Assembly (NCBI RefSeq): GCF_003121985.1
Contig: NZ_QEWP01000008.1
Coordinates: 1 to 64,000 of the forward strand
DNA length: 64,000 nt
From: Marinilabilia rubra
GTDB taxonomy: Bacteria > Bacteroidota > Bacteroidia > Bacteroidales > Marinilabiliaceae
Reading direction: 5' to 3'
In this document: positions 25,901-34,252 of the stretch, piece after piece
Position numbering within the stretch: the stretch's first letter is position 1
How the letters are laid out: each line of letters starts with the position of its first letter
The notes under the pieces: model-generated
Told to the model about the DNA's origin: nothing
The model's database searches: none
What the model saw: the letters and a program-made list of their open reading frames with translations, nothing else
Made by a program: the position numbers and the translations under genes

Positions 25901-26284
25901 ACCCGGTCACTTACTGCAAGAAGTCTTAAGTATTGTCCGTTTAAAGATGTTGCCGGAATGCTGCGTTCGTTCCACTACGCCATTTATATGGGGCTACTCG
26001 ACTATAATGAAAAGCAACCGGGTTATTACGATTACCTGGAGCCTTGGCAGGAGGTATGGTACCGGAAAATTGAGGATACCTTCCTGGGTAATTACCTTGA
26101 AACGGCCAAAGGAGCTTCATTTATCCCGGAAGAAAAACGACAGCTTGACGATCTGCTTTCGGTTTATACCATCGAAAAAGCGGTGTATGAAGCCGATTAT
26201 GAGTTGAACAACCGTCCCGATTGGTTGCATATCCCCCTTAACGGGCTGAAGAAGATATTGCAAAATTTACTTGAGAAAGATTAA
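22982..26284 (+). CDS. treS: Trehalose synthase fused to maltokinase (TreS-Mak)
   Basis: A two-domain, 1100-residue enzyme. Residues about 1-560 form GH13_16 trehalose synthase, which interconverts trehalose and maltose: WYKDAVIYQAHVRSF at the start, nucleophile Asp205 (LRLDAVPY), acid/base Glu247 (LAEANQWP) and Asp313 (RNHDELT). Residues about 590-1100 are a maltokinase (Pep2) with the kinase-like catalytic loop HGDYHLGQVL (Asp951) and IDFEGEP, ending in ADYELNNRPDWLHIPL, typical of TreS-Mak fusions. Together the domains turn trehalose into maltose-1-phosphate for the upstream-encoded GlgE. It lies 126 bp after glgE and 70 bp before glgB, all on one strand. Fusion of TreS with Mak is a known arrangement that channels maltose. 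Confidence 0.96.
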   Translation: MSDNNTKQWYKDAVIYQAHVRSFKDSNGDGVGDFKGMVEKLDYLKGLGVSAVWILPFYKSPLKDGGYDISDFTSIHEDYGSMADFKRFIQEAHKRGLRVITELVLNHTSIEHKWFERARNSKPGTVYRDFYVWSDTTEKYKEARIIFQDFEISNWTWDPVAEAYYWHRFYSHQPDLNFENPSVHKAIIKVLDFWFKTGVDGLRLDAVPYLYEEEGTNCENLPATHQFLKKLRKHIDDNYDDKMLLAEANQWPEDAAEYFGKGDECHMAFHFPLMPRLYMALRMEDRFPLIDILEQTPDIPENSHWAIFLRNHDELTLEMVSDEERDYMYKSFAQNPKQRINLGIRRRLSPLLGNDRKNIEMLNILLFSLPGTPIVYYGDEIGMGDNFYLGDRDGVRTPMQWSADKNAGFSSAEPQRLFLPVIFNHDFHYESINVENQEKNASSLLWWMRRVIAKRKQYPAFSRGDIQFVDGKNSKILAFVRKYEEQIILVVVNLSRYSQQVQLDLSDFKGYVPTEVFSRNQLAPIGENLYHFPMQFKNYFWFELQHPEIEKEKELAYKQQLEFTTAQWNQIANNVPGSLNSFLAEFAKRSRWFRGKSRKMKEVVVQDVIPFNTGKLNSYVLILEVFYIEGKNERYFVPISIVVGEELYEIKHQFPEAVIAHLEIDGQAALIYGGSYNQVVRDHYLRLIVQRGKIKGMNGELAGIPGKKLNSRLKKSELPLNSKVLGVEQSNTSVLYDKRFFFKMYRCPEEGSNPELDIIKALTENTTFRNFPVYAGALEYRRDEDKMEVGLLVDFLQNESNAWEFTQNGIEDYFDRLKRQQPDLQGFIGDREGNAKIRERENELFDPFFIEMISLLGKRTAEMHMALASIKEKDFKEEAFSLLYQKSLYQSFRTLIKRTIEEMRSAYGGLEDDQKALLDDIFDNESLLLSTIKQTLEQKKIHTSKIRIHGDYHLGQVLYTGKDFLIIDFEGEPTRSLTARSLKYCPFKDVAGMLRSFHYAIYMGLLDYNEKQPGYYDYLEPWQEVWYRKIEDTFLGNYLETAKGASFIPEEKRQLDDLLSVYTIEKAVYEADYELNNRPDWLHIPLNGLKKILQNLLEKD

Positions 26285-26354
26285 GTCTGATTAATTCATG
26301 AATTATTCAGGTAAGATAAGCGCATATCTGTTTACAATAAAAAATGATATTGCT

Positions 26355-28406
26355 ATGGCTGAGAAATCTAAAGCGACAGGTAAAAATAAAAAGACTGCTT
26401 CAACAAGTCGCAAAACAGCGGCTACAAAAAAGAAAGCAGCAACTAAAGCAACCCCGAAAAAAGCAGCAAAGGCTCCTGTGTCAGTGAAGGACAGACCTGC
26501 GGTTTGGGGAGTGCAGGATTTTATAACCGATTTCGACATCTACTTATTCAGAGAGGGAAAGCACTTTTCACTTCATAAAAAACTGGGCGCTCATATTATC
26601 GAGCAGGATGGTGTTGCCGGAACTTTTTTTGCTGTATGGGCACCCAATGCGAAACTTGTATCGGTAATTGGAAATTTTAACGGATGGGACAGAGCATCAC
26701 ACCCCTTGTCCAAACGCAACGATGATTCGGGTATATGGGAGGGGTTTATCCCCGGCATACTGAAAGGTGAAGTGTACAAATACTTCCTTCAGTCGATTTT
26801 TAATAATTACAGTGTGGAAAAAGCCGACCCTGTCTCAGCCTTTAATGAGCATCCGCCCCGCACTGCCTCAGTTGTATGGGAGCACAGTCATGATTGGAAA
26901 GACAAGCAGTGGATGAAGAAAAGAAAAGACTTCAATTCCCTGGAAAGTCCAATGTCGGTTTATGAGGTGCATCTGGAGTCATGGCGACGTTCCCTGGAGG
27001 AGGACTTGAGGCCTCTTACCTATCTGGAGCTGGCTGATCAGCTTACGAAGTACGTAAAAGAAATGGGGTATACTCACTTGGAGTTAATGCCGGTTACAGA
27101 GTATCCGTTTTCCGGATCGTGGGGGTATCAGGTTACAGGATTTTTTGCCCCTACCAGCCGATTTGGAACACCTGATGAGTTTAAGCAATTAGTGGATATT
27201 CTCCACCAGAATGATATTGGTGTGATAATGGACTGGGTGCCTTCGCACTTCCCGGGAGATCAGCATGGACTTCATTTTTTCGATGGAACTTATTTGTACG
27301 AGCATGAAGATCCAAGACAAGGGTATCATCCCGACTGGAGTAGTTACATCTTTAATTACGGGCGAAATGAGATTCGAAACTTCCTTATCAGTAGTGCTCA
27401 CAGCTGGATGGAATACTATCACATTGATGGCCTGAGGGTAGATGCCGTGGCTTCAATGCTGTATCTTGATTATTCCCGCAAAGACGGAGAGTGGATTCCC
27501 AATGAACATGGAGGGAGGGAAAACCTCCATGCCATAAAATTTCTGCGGGATTTTAATGAGTCATTGTATTCATCTTTCCCGGATATTCAAACCATTGCCG
27601 AAGAATCAACTGCCTGGCCTATGGTCACAAAGCCCGTCTACACCGGAGGGTTGGGCTTTGGCATGAAATGGAACATGGGATGGATGCACGATACGCTTGG
27701 TTATATGACGCATGACCCGGTTTACCGAAGTTATCATCACAACCAGATGACTTTTAGTATTATGTATGCTTTTAACGAGAATTTCAAGTTGGCCCTTTCA
27801 CATGACGAGGTGGTGCACGGCAAAAAGAGTCTGATTAATAAAATGCCTGGTGATGACTGGCAGAAATTTGCTAACCTCAGGGTTTTGTTCAGCTATATGT
27901 ATGGCCATCCCGGCAAGAAGCTCCATTTTATGGGCATGGAACTTGGGCAGTGGGCAGAATGGAACTACGAAAGCAGTCTCGACTGGCATCTTTTGGATTC
28001 TGATATGCACAGGGCTTTTCATCACTTCATGAAAGAACTTAACAGCATTTACAGACAATATCCGGCTCTTTATGAGGCAGATTTCTCCCCGGAAGGATTT
28101 GAATGGTTAGATGCCAATGATTCAGAAAATTCCATTCTTGGATTTATGCGATACGATAAGGAAAAGAAACAAGAAGTACTGGTAATGGCCAATTTTACTC
28201 CTGAGCCAAGATACAATTACCGTGTAGGAGTGCCGCATGATACACATTGGAGTGAAATTTTCAACAGTGACGCCCGGCAATATGGAGGAAGTGGTATGGG
28301 TAATTTTGGAGGCGTGAATGCCAATCCGGTCCCTTATCATGAAAAGGATCAGTCTATTAATATTCTTCTGCCACCACTTGCTGTTGTGATGTTTGCTGCT
28401 GAGTAA
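26355..28406 (+). CDS. glgB: 1,4-alpha-glucan branching enzyme with a Lys/Ala-rich N-terminal tail
   Basis: The GH13 branching enzyme introduces alpha-1,6 branches. A CBM48 domain (about residues 70-160, FAVWAPNAKLVSVIGNFNGWDR) precedes the barrel, with nucleophile Asp363 (LRVDAVASM), acid/base Glu416 (IAEESTAWP) and LSHDEVVHGKKSL. The start at 26355 (MAEKSKATGK) is preferred; the frame is open 19 codons further up but without support. Residues 1-38 are a low-complexity tail rich in Lys, Ala and Thr (KKTASTSRKTAATKKKAATK) resembling histone H1-like tails. Such a basic tail is unusual on GlgB; it might bind nucleic acid, anionic polymer or membrane. It is the last gene of the glgE operon and completes the route to branched glucan. 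Confidence 0.94.
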   Translation: MAEKSKATGKNKKTASTSRKTAATKKKAATKATPKKAAKAPVSVKDRPAVWGVQDFITDFDIYLFREGKHFSLHKKLGAHIIEQDGVAGTFFAVWAPNAKLVSVIGNFNGWDRASHPLSKRNDDSGIWEGFIPGILKGEVYKYFLQSIFNNYSVEKADPVSAFNEHPPRTASVVWEHSHDWKDKQWMKKRKDFNSLESPMSVYEVHLESWRRSLEEDLRPLTYLELADQLTKYVKEMGYTHLELMPVTEYPFSGSWGYQVTGFFAPTSRFGTPDEFKQLVDILHQNDIGVIMDWVPSHFPGDQHGLHFFDGTYLYEHEDPRQGYHPDWSSYIFNYGRNEIRNFLISSAHSWMEYYHIDGLRVDAVASMLYLDYSRKDGEWIPNEHGGRENLHAIKFLRDFNESLYSSFPDIQTIAEESTAWPMVTKPVYTGGLGFGMKWNMGWMHDTLGYMTHDPVYRSYHHNQMTFSIMYAFNENFKLALSHDEVVHGKKSLINKMPGDDWQKFANLRVLFSYMYGHPGKKLHFMGMELGQWAEWNYESSLDWHLLDSDMHRAFHHFMKELNSIYRQYPALYEADFSPEGFEWLDANDSENSILGFMRYDKEKKQEVLVMANFTPEPRYNYRVGVPHDTHWSEIFNSDARQYGGSGMGNFGGVNANPVPYHEKDQSINILLPPLAVVMFAAE

Positions 28407-28487
28407 AAGGAGAGCCGGAATTAATTAAAATAATGGATGATGCTGGAGTTTTTTCTTTTTTAAAGGATTTATCATTAAGAGAAGCAG

Positions 28488-28519
28488 AGACGCAGAAGGA
28501 AGATTAAAAAACTGCGTCT
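28488..28519. repeat. Inverted-repeat hairpin between glgB and the rhodanese gene
   Basis: AGACGCAG (28488-28495) pairs with CTGCGTCT (28512-28519), within AAGCAGAGACGCAGAAGG ... CTGCGTCTTAGCGTCTTTGCG. The A/G-rich CGCAGA words look like a common dispersed repeat. It has no T tract and is not a convincing terminator. Confidence 0.5.
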
Positions 28520-28596
28520 TAGCGTCTTTGCGAGAGTCTTAAAAACAATGAATGAAAGCCCGGACGAAAATAAATGCATAAAAAACTAATGAAACT

Positions 28597-29904
28597 ATGG
28601 CGCAACCAATAAAAGAGATTACCACTGAATCATTAAAATCATTACTCAACAATCCGGAAGCCAGGATCATTGATGTCAGACCAGTAGATGCATACAACGG
28701 CTGGGAACTCCAGGGAGAAAAAAGAGGTGGTCATATCCCGGGAGCTAAAAGTTTGCCCGTTAAATGGACGCAATACATGGATTGGATAGAAATGGTACGC
28801 CATAAAGAAATTGAACCCCATCACCGGATTATCCTCTACGGCTATCCTTCGGATGATGTTAAACAAGTTGTGGGTCAGTTTGAAAAAGCGGGCTTTAATA
28901 ATCTGGAAGTTTATCCTCACTTTTTCAGCGATTGGCTGGAGGATGAGGTGTTACCGCTGACTAAGCTTCCGCGTTTTCGGCATTTAGTGTCTTCGTCGTG
29001 GGTTAAGGAACTCATCGAGGGAAAAAGTCCTTTGCATTATCACAATGATAAATATGTTGTGGTGCATGCCCATTACCGCAACCGGGATGCCTACCTTGGT
29101 GGCCATATTCCCGGTGCCATCGATTTGGATACCAACGACATTGAGTCAACAGACACATGGAATCGCCGTTCACCGGATGAGCTGAAAAAAGCTTTTGAAG
29201 CCCATGGTATTACTGCGGATACGACGGTGGTGATGTATGGTAAATTTATGTTTCCGGATAATGAAGATGAGTTTCCCGGAAGTGCTGCCGGAGACTTAGG
29301 AGCCATACGATGTGCCTTTATCTTAATGTATGCCGGCGTAAAGGATGTTCGCGTGTTAAATGGTGGATTTCAGTCCTGGCAGGATGCAGGTTACGAAATT
29401 TCAAAAACCGATGAACCCCGGCATCCCGTTTCCGATTTTGGCGTAAAAATCCCTGCAAATCCACAGTTGGCGGTTGATACGCCCGAGGCCAAGACGATGA
29501 TTGCTTCTCCGGATTCAGAGTTGGTATGTGTCAGGAGTTGGCCTGAGTACTTAGGAGAGGTAAGTGGCTACAATTACATTGAGAAGAAGGGGCGCATTCC
29601 CGGTGCTGTTTTTGCCGATTGCGGTTCGGATGCTTACCATATGGAAAATTACCGGAATTTTGATCATACCACACGTGAAGCACAGGAGATTGAGAAAATC
29701 TGGCGGGAAAGTGGCATTACCCCCGAAAAACACCTGGCCTTTTATTGCGGAACCGGTTGGCGGGGCAGCGAAGCCTGGTTCAACGCCTGGTTGATGGGCT
29801 ATCCCAAAGTATCTGTTTATGATGGAGGCTGGTTTGAATGGAGTAATGATCCTCAAAACCCCTTTGAGACAGGTTTCCCTGAAGAGATCGTAAGTCAGGA
29901 TTAA
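28597..29904 (+). CDS. eanB: Triple-rhodanese sulfurtransferase, probable ergothioneine synthase EanB
   Basis: 435 residues in three rhodanese domains (about 1-125, 130-275, 290-425), each with the GHIPGA-type or GRIPGA motif. Only the third has a catalytic cysteine: FYCGTGWRGSE, Cys384. In the first two, the active-site loop reads LYGYPSDD and MYGKFMFP, without Cys. EanB of green sulfur bacteria is a multi-rhodanese protein with one essential persulfide Cys near the C-terminus; it inserts sulfur into hercynine without oxygen. The next gene encodes an EgtD-family methyltransferase, which would supply hercynine, so the pair is read as anaerobic ergothioneine biosynthesis. Without that neighbour it would be annotated as a thiosulfate sulfurtransferase, which remains the alternative. 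Confidence 0.78.
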   Translation: MAQPIKEITTESLKSLLNNPEARIIDVRPVDAYNGWELQGEKRGGHIPGAKSLPVKWTQYMDWIEMVRHKEIEPHHRIILYGYPSDDVKQVVGQFEKAGFNNLEVYPHFFSDWLEDEVLPLTKLPRFRHLVSSSWVKELIEGKSPLHYHNDKYVVVHAHYRNRDAYLGGHIPGAIDLDTNDIESTDTWNRRSPDELKKAFEAHGITADTTVVMYGKFMFPDNEDEFPGSAAGDLGAIRCAFILMYAGVKDVRVLNGGFQSWQDAGYEISKTDEPRHPVSDFGVKIPANPQLAVDTPEAKTMIASPDSELVCVRSWPEYLGEVSGYNYIEKKGRIPGAVFADCGSDAYHMENYRNFDHTTREAQEIEKIWRESGITPEKHLAFYCGTGWRGSEAWFNAWLMGYPKVSVYDGGWFEWSNDPQNPFETGFPEEIVSQD

Positions 29905-29973
29905 TGCTAACCCTTTATGGGATTAACATCTTAAACCTCACAATTGTAAATATCAACCTTAAAAACACCAGCC

Positions 29974-30975
29974 ATGCAACATCAGGATGCGTTCATTGAT
30001 ATCGGATATGAACCACAAATAAAAGATTACCTGGAAACAGAGTCGGAGCAGGAAGTGGCAGACTTAATTTTATCGGGGCTGAAGGCTACATCCAGACATA
30101 TCTCCAGCCGGTTTTTCTATGATGAAAAAGGGTCGCTTTTATTTGAGGACATTACCAGGCTACCCGAGTATTATCCCACCAGAACTGAAAAAAGTATTAT
30201 TCGGGAGGTTGCTCCTGAAATTGTTGAAAAACTGGATGGAAGTCAGCTCATAGAACTTGGCAGTGGCGATTGTTCAAAGATTTCCCTGGTTTTGAAGGCG
30301 GTTCCCGAAAAAAAGATGTGGTCTGTGGAATATCTGCCGGTAGATGTGAGCCGATGGTCCATCATAAAGTCTGCTCAAATACTTACATCCCGATTTCCCG
30401 GTCTCACGGTAAAGGGCGTATTGGCTGATTTTTTGAAGCATCTGAGATTTCCTGCCACAGATAAACCCCGGATGATCTGTTTTTTTGGAAGTACTCTGGG
30501 GAATTTTGACCGGCCTGTGGCCCATCAGTTTTTGCTCAATGTAGCATCAATGATGGATGCCGGTGATCATCTTTTGCTGGGTCTGGACATGGTGAAGAAT
30601 CCGAAAGTGCTTGAAGCGGCTTACAATGATAAAGAAGGTGTTACCGAGGCCTTTAATAAAAATATCTTAAATGCTGTCAACCACCAGATAGGAACCAATT
30701 TCAACCCGGAGATGTTTTTACACCGTGCTTTCTTTAATGCAAAGGACAAAAGAATTGAGATGCACCTGGAAGCCCTGCAGGATATGAAAGTTTCCAGTCC
30801 TTTTACGGAGACTTACCTGGCTTTAAAAAAGGGTGAGATGATTCACACCGAAAATTCTTATAAATTTTCTCGTGAGGATATATCAGAAATTTCAGCTTTT
30901 ACCGGATTAAAGGTAAAAGAGGTTTACTCCGACGACCGGGGTTGGTTCTCACTGACTTGCTTTCAGAAAACCTGA
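29974..30975 (+). CDS. eanA: L-histidine N-alpha-methyltransferase (EgtD/EanA family)
   Basis: 333 residues of the EgtD domain family, which trimethylates histidine to hercynine using SAM. Visible motifs are SSRFFYDEKGSLLFEDI with LPEYYPTRTE (residues 61-71), the SAM-binding ELGSGDCSK (94-102), CFFGSTLGNF with Asn177, EAAYND (Tyr217) and HTENSYKF with Glu293 and Ser295. In mycobacterial EgtD the equivalent Tyr, Asn, Glu and Ser hold the histidine, so histidine specificity looks preserved. No EgtB (iron-dependent sulfoxide synthase) gene is nearby; instead the partner is the rhodanese gene 69 bp upstream. Cytoplasmic. The length is normal for the family. Confidence 0.87.
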   Translation: MQHQDAFIDIGYEPQIKDYLETESEQEVADLILSGLKATSRHISSRFFYDEKGSLLFEDITRLPEYYPTRTEKSIIREVAPEIVEKLDGSQLIELGSGDCSKISLVLKAVPEKKMWSVEYLPVDVSRWSIIKSAQILTSRFPGLTVKGVLADFLKHLRFPATDKPRMICFFGSTLGNFDRPVAHQFLLNVASMMDAGDHLLLGLDMVKNPKVLEAAYNDKEGVTEAFNKNILNAVNHQIGTNFNPEMFLHRAFFNAKDKRIEMHLEALQDMKVSSPFTETYLALKKGEMIHTENSYKFSREDISEISAFTGLKVKEVYSDDRGWFSLTCFQKT

Positions 30976-31197
30976 GCCCCTGGTGGAACATTGGGTTAAG
31001 CAATAGTTCGTTAAATAAAAACCAAATACACAGGTCATGACGCAGCGTTATATTATCAGGCTGCCCGGGTTTCGTTGGTGTGTGTCCAACCCTCTTTACT
31101 GATTGCTTGAAATCCCTGATAGTCGGGATGTCAGACTATGCTTGACTTGACACTGGGAATCAGTAAAAAAACAATATTCATAAAAAAGGATTATGAT

Positions 31198-31776
31198 ATG
31201 GATTTAGCAATTAGTTTGATCTATGGATCGGTTCGCAGTAGCCGCAGGGGAATACAGGTGGCAAAATATCTGGATCAGAAGTTAAAAGAAAGAGAGATAA
31301 AGGTTCATTTTATCGACCCCTTACAATATCCGCTCCCTATGCTTGATAAAATGTATAACGAATATCCAAAAGGAGAGGCTCCCGGTAATATGGAAAAACT
31401 GGGTGGTTTTCTTAAGGAATCGGATGGGTTTTTACTGGTTACAGGAGAGTATAATCACAGTATCCCACCGGCTTTGAAGAATTTGCTGGATCATTTTCAA
31501 AAAGAATATCTCTTCAAACCCTCAGCCATTGCGTCTTATTCCAAAAGTTCATTCGGAGGAGTCAGAGCTGCTGTTCACTTAAGAGTGATATTAGCAGAAT
31601 TGGGTACACCCTCCATTTCCTCGATATTGCCATTTCCGCAAGTAGGTGATTTGTTTGATGAAAATCTGTTGCCTCGAAATGAAAAAACTGAACCTGCCAC
31701 GAAGAGATTTTTGGATGAGTTTGTTTGGTATGCTGAAGCTTTAAAAACAAAGCGATCAAGGGGTATTCCCTTTTAA
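31198..31776 (+). CDS. NAD(P)H-dependent FMN reductase / quinone reductase family protein
   Basis: The start at 31198 (MDLAISLIYGSVRSSR) follows an AAAAAGGATTATGAT leader; the frame is open 20 codons further upstream without support. The 192-residue protein has the flavodoxin-like fold of the ArsH/ChrR/azoreductase group: FMN-phosphate loop YGSVRSSRRG near the N-terminus, DGFLLVTGEYNHSIPPALKNLLDHF in the middle (the GEYNxSxPxxLKNxLD signature) and SKSSFGGVRAA. It reduces flavins, quinones or metals with NAD(P)H. The substrate cannot be assigned. It is followed by a strong terminator. Confidence 0.9.
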   Translation: MDLAISLIYGSVRSSRRGIQVAKYLDQKLKEREIKVHFIDPLQYPLPMLDKMYNEYPKGEAPGNMEKLGGFLKESDGFLLVTGEYNHSIPPALKNLLDHFQKEYLFKPSAIASYSKSSFGGVRAAVHLRVILAELGTPSISSILPFPQVGDLFDENLLPRNEKTEPATKRFLDEFVWYAEALKTKRSRGIPF

Positions 31777-31852
31777 TTTGATGTTTTTCGAGGTTTAAAA
31801 GCTGAACTTTGTTAGTTTTTAGCTGTTTTTCGTCTATAATGTAGACGGACTG

Positions 31853-31894
31853 AGCATCCGTAAATAATGGATTATTTTCGGGTGCTTTTTATTT
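31853..31894 (+). terminator. Intrinsic terminator after the flavin reductase gene
   Basis: A 16-bp stem, AGCATCCGTAAATAAT against ATTATTTTCGGGTGCT (31871-31886), with two non-Watson-Crick positions and a tight GG turn, followed by TTTTATTT. Confidence 0.8.
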
Positions 31895-32027
31895 AATGCT
31901 CCGTTGAGCTTTTGTGATGAAATGCAGTTAGAGTTTTTAAAGTTGCAGTTTTTTGTTTTTTAACTATTAGATTGTTAGAGGTGAGAAGATGATCTTAAAA
32001 CTAATGATCTGCTGGATTTGTGTGATT

Positions 32028-32471
32028 ATGAAAAATTATGCTTTTTGCCCCGTATCGCCCAAGGTGGTGAACGAGAATGTGGCCCGGTTAAATGCCACTT
32101 TTACAACATTGTTGGTGATCTTGTTTTTATTGACCTTCAATATTATTCTTATGGCTTTTTTGTTGACGGATTTCCTTATCCGGTCCATTGATAAGGCAAA
32201 ATACAGTCCATTAGCCATTACCTCCAGGGGGATATCAAAAACGCTTTCGCTCAAAACCCAAAAGATCAATGCCGGGCCAAAGTTATTTGCAGCCAGAATT
32301 GGTATGTTGTTTAGTGTGGCAACTGTTTTTCTCTTTTTTATCGGAACTTCCCCGACTGCTTTTATCGTTGCTTGCGTTCTTGGAGTGTTTTCTTTTCTTG
32401 AAGCAGCTTTCGGATTTTGTGTGGCCTGCAAGGTTTATCCGTATATGTACAGATGGCTTTACGTGTCATAA
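32028..32471 (+). CDS. DUF4395 membrane protein
   Basis: 147 residues from the ATG at 32028 (MKNYAFCPVSPKVV); an earlier in-frame ATG at 31989 is possible. The motifs CPVSPKVVNENVARLNA, FAARIGMLFSVAT and CVACKVYP are typical of DUF4395. There are four predicted membrane helices. The family often accompanies thioredoxin-like or rhodanese proteins, and the conserved CVAC near the end suggests thiol chemistry or quinone-linked disulfide exchange, but function is unknown. The next gene encodes a TlpA-type thioredoxin lipoprotein, which suits that idea. Confidence 0.82.
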   Translation: MKNYAFCPVSPKVVNENVARLNATFTTLLVILFLLTFNIILMAFLLTDFLIRSIDKAKYSPLAITSRGISKTLSLKTQKINAGPKLFAARIGMLFSVATVFLFFIGTSPTAFIVACVLGVFSFLEAAFGFCVACKVYPYMYRWLYVS

Positions 32472-32514
32472 TAACCAGCTGATAAATGTTCTTTCTGTTA
32501 ATTTTTTTGTATGA

Positions 32515-32522
32515 TACTTTTG
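32515..32522 (+). promoter_or_regulatory. Candidate -7 box TACTTTTG upstream of the TlpA-like gene
   Basis: Matches the Bacteroidota TAnnTTTG -7 consensus 115 bp before the ATG. A well-placed TTTG -33 box is not obvious, so this is tentative. Confidence 0.3.
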
Positions 32523-32636
32523 TGCGTTACAATTCATTGAAGAGCCTTTGTTTTGTTTTAATTTTTAAAAAGCGTTTGGTGTGGTTAATATATAACGTCA
32601 TTACCCCGGAGTCAAATAGTTTTTTTTTCTTTTGAT

Positions 32637-33857
32637 ATGCGTTACCTGATTCTATTTTCGGTATTAGTGTTTTTTATTGGTTGTTTATTTATCTCTTCCT
32701 GTTCATCAAAGCAAAATAAACTTTCAGCCGGAAAGTGGCGTGGAACAGTAGAGCTAGAAAATGCTACCGTTCCATTTGAATTTGAAGTGGAGCCGCGTAA
32801 TCAGCAATTACTAGTGACCCTGATCAACGGAAAAGAAAGGATTACTTTATCATCTGTTGAGATCACTAACGACTCCGTAATTATGCATGTAGGATTGTAC
32901 GATGCTGTGCTGAAGGGCAGCCTGGACGAGAAGGAAATTAAGGGAAATATCTTTAAAGCCGGAGTGAAAGGTCCTGCCTTTAAAGCCCAATTCAAAGGAG
33001 GCCCCAGGTTTTTTATTGACAAGTCATCAAAACCTGCTTCGATTGAAGGCACCTGGGCGGTTCAGCTTGTTTCGGAAAGTCGGGAAAGATCAGGTGTTTT
33101 GCTGTTTAAACAGGATGGGCATCAACTTACCGGAAGTTTACTTACACCGACTGGCGATTACCGCTTTTTTGAAGGCGTTGCAGATGGGAATCAATTCCGT
33201 CTTTCAACTTTTGGCGGAGCTTATCCGTACCTTATCAGAGGTAAAGTGGATGAAAACGGTCAGCTGAAAGGGGAGTTTATTTCAGGAGGCGGCATCACTC
33301 AAATATCCGGAATTCTTGATCCGGATGCTAAGTTACCCGATACTTACGGGAAAACATACTTAAAGGACGGTGCTGAGAAATTTCACTTCACTTTCCCTAA
33401 TCTGCAGGGGGATTCGGTTTCTCTCTCCGACCCGAAATATGATAACAAAGTGGTGCTTGTTTCGATTATGGGCAGCTGGTGTCCTAACTGTATTGACGAA
33501 ATGGCTTTTCTCTCACCCTGGTATCAGCAAAATAAAGATCGAGGGGTGGAAATAATTGCTTTGGCCTTTGAACGAAAAAATACGCTGGAATACGCCCGCA
33601 AAGTAATTCGGCCCCTTATTGATCGTTACGACGTTGAATATGATGTTTTGCTGGCCGGTAAAATTGGTGGTGATTCTGCTGAAGAAGCATTGCCTCAGCT
33701 TAATGCCGTGCTTTCTTTTCCAACTACAATCTACATAAACAGAGAGGGTGAAGTTCGCTATATCCACTCCGGATTCAGCGGGCCGGCTACCGGGAAGTTC
33801 CATGATGAGTTGATAGCGGATTTTAATGCCAAGATGGATGAATTGTTGGGAGAATAG
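32637..33857 (+). CDS. TlpA-like thioredoxin-fold lipoprotein
   Basis: 406 residues. The lipoprotein signal ends in FISSC. Two beta-rich halves (residues about 30-125 and 130-235) look like repeated lipocalin- or DUF4369-like modules (GKWRGTVEL; EGTWAVQLVS). The C-terminal ~160 residues are an AhpC/TSA-thioredoxin domain with the redox pair in GSWCPNC and the cis-Pro region SFPTTIYINREG. Such proteins reduce periplasmic disulfides, often for cytochrome c maturation. No cytochrome gene adjoins. The preceding DUF4395 gene may be a partner. Confidence 0.87.
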   Translation: MRYLILFSVLVFFIGCLFISSCSSKQNKLSAGKWRGTVELENATVPFEFEVEPRNQQLLVTLINGKERITLSSVEITNDSVIMHVGLYDAVLKGSLDEKEIKGNIFKAGVKGPAFKAQFKGGPRFFIDKSSKPASIEGTWAVQLVSESRERSGVLLFKQDGHQLTGSLLTPTGDYRFFEGVADGNQFRLSTFGGAYPYLIRGKVDENGQLKGEFISGGGITQISGILDPDAKLPDTYGKTYLKDGAEKFHFTFPNLQGDSVSLSDPKYDNKVVLVSIMGSWCPNCIDEMAFLSPWYQQNKDRGVEIIALAFERKNTLEYARKVIRPLIDRYDVEYDVLLAGKIGGDSAEEALPQLNAVLSFPTTIYINREGEVRYIHSGFSGPATGKFHDELIADFNAKMDELLGE

Positions 33858-34068
33858 GGTGAGAGGTTTCTCATATGACTTTTTTAGTATTCTATCCGGA
33901 ATTAATGGGATGTGTAATTTTCTGTATAGTTGGCTTTTATGTTTGAGCCAAAATCTTGGCTATGTCAGCCTGAAATATTATTAAGAACACTCATTTTATT
34001 TCCAAGTGTGCAGATATAACATCATGTGAGCAAAACAACATCGTTTGTGCTGTAAATTCTGCTCTTTT

Positions 34069-34252
34069 GACTTTTTCAGCGGGCCCTATTTAGTGCCAGC
34101 AAGAAAACTCATGTTTTTCATCTGTGCTTGCAAGAGGGCGTCAAGTGCAAGGCTTGCGCTGTTTTGAAGACAAGCATTGAGTTTACCCCGACCCTTTGGG
34201 GCAGCAATTGTCGTTTTCTTGCAAACACTATTTAGGGTGCGCTGAAAAACGC
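34069..34252. mobile_element. Repeat family C (inverted-repeat element)
   Basis: About 184 bp. The left arm GACTTTTTCAGCGGGCCCTA...AGCAAGAAAAC (34069-34108) pairs with the right arm GTTTTCTTGC...GCTGAAAAACGC (34213-34252) over roughly 40 bp, with about three quarters of the positions matching. A partial direct copy of the left flank and arm lies at 34433-34475. No coding potential. Confidence 0.6.
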
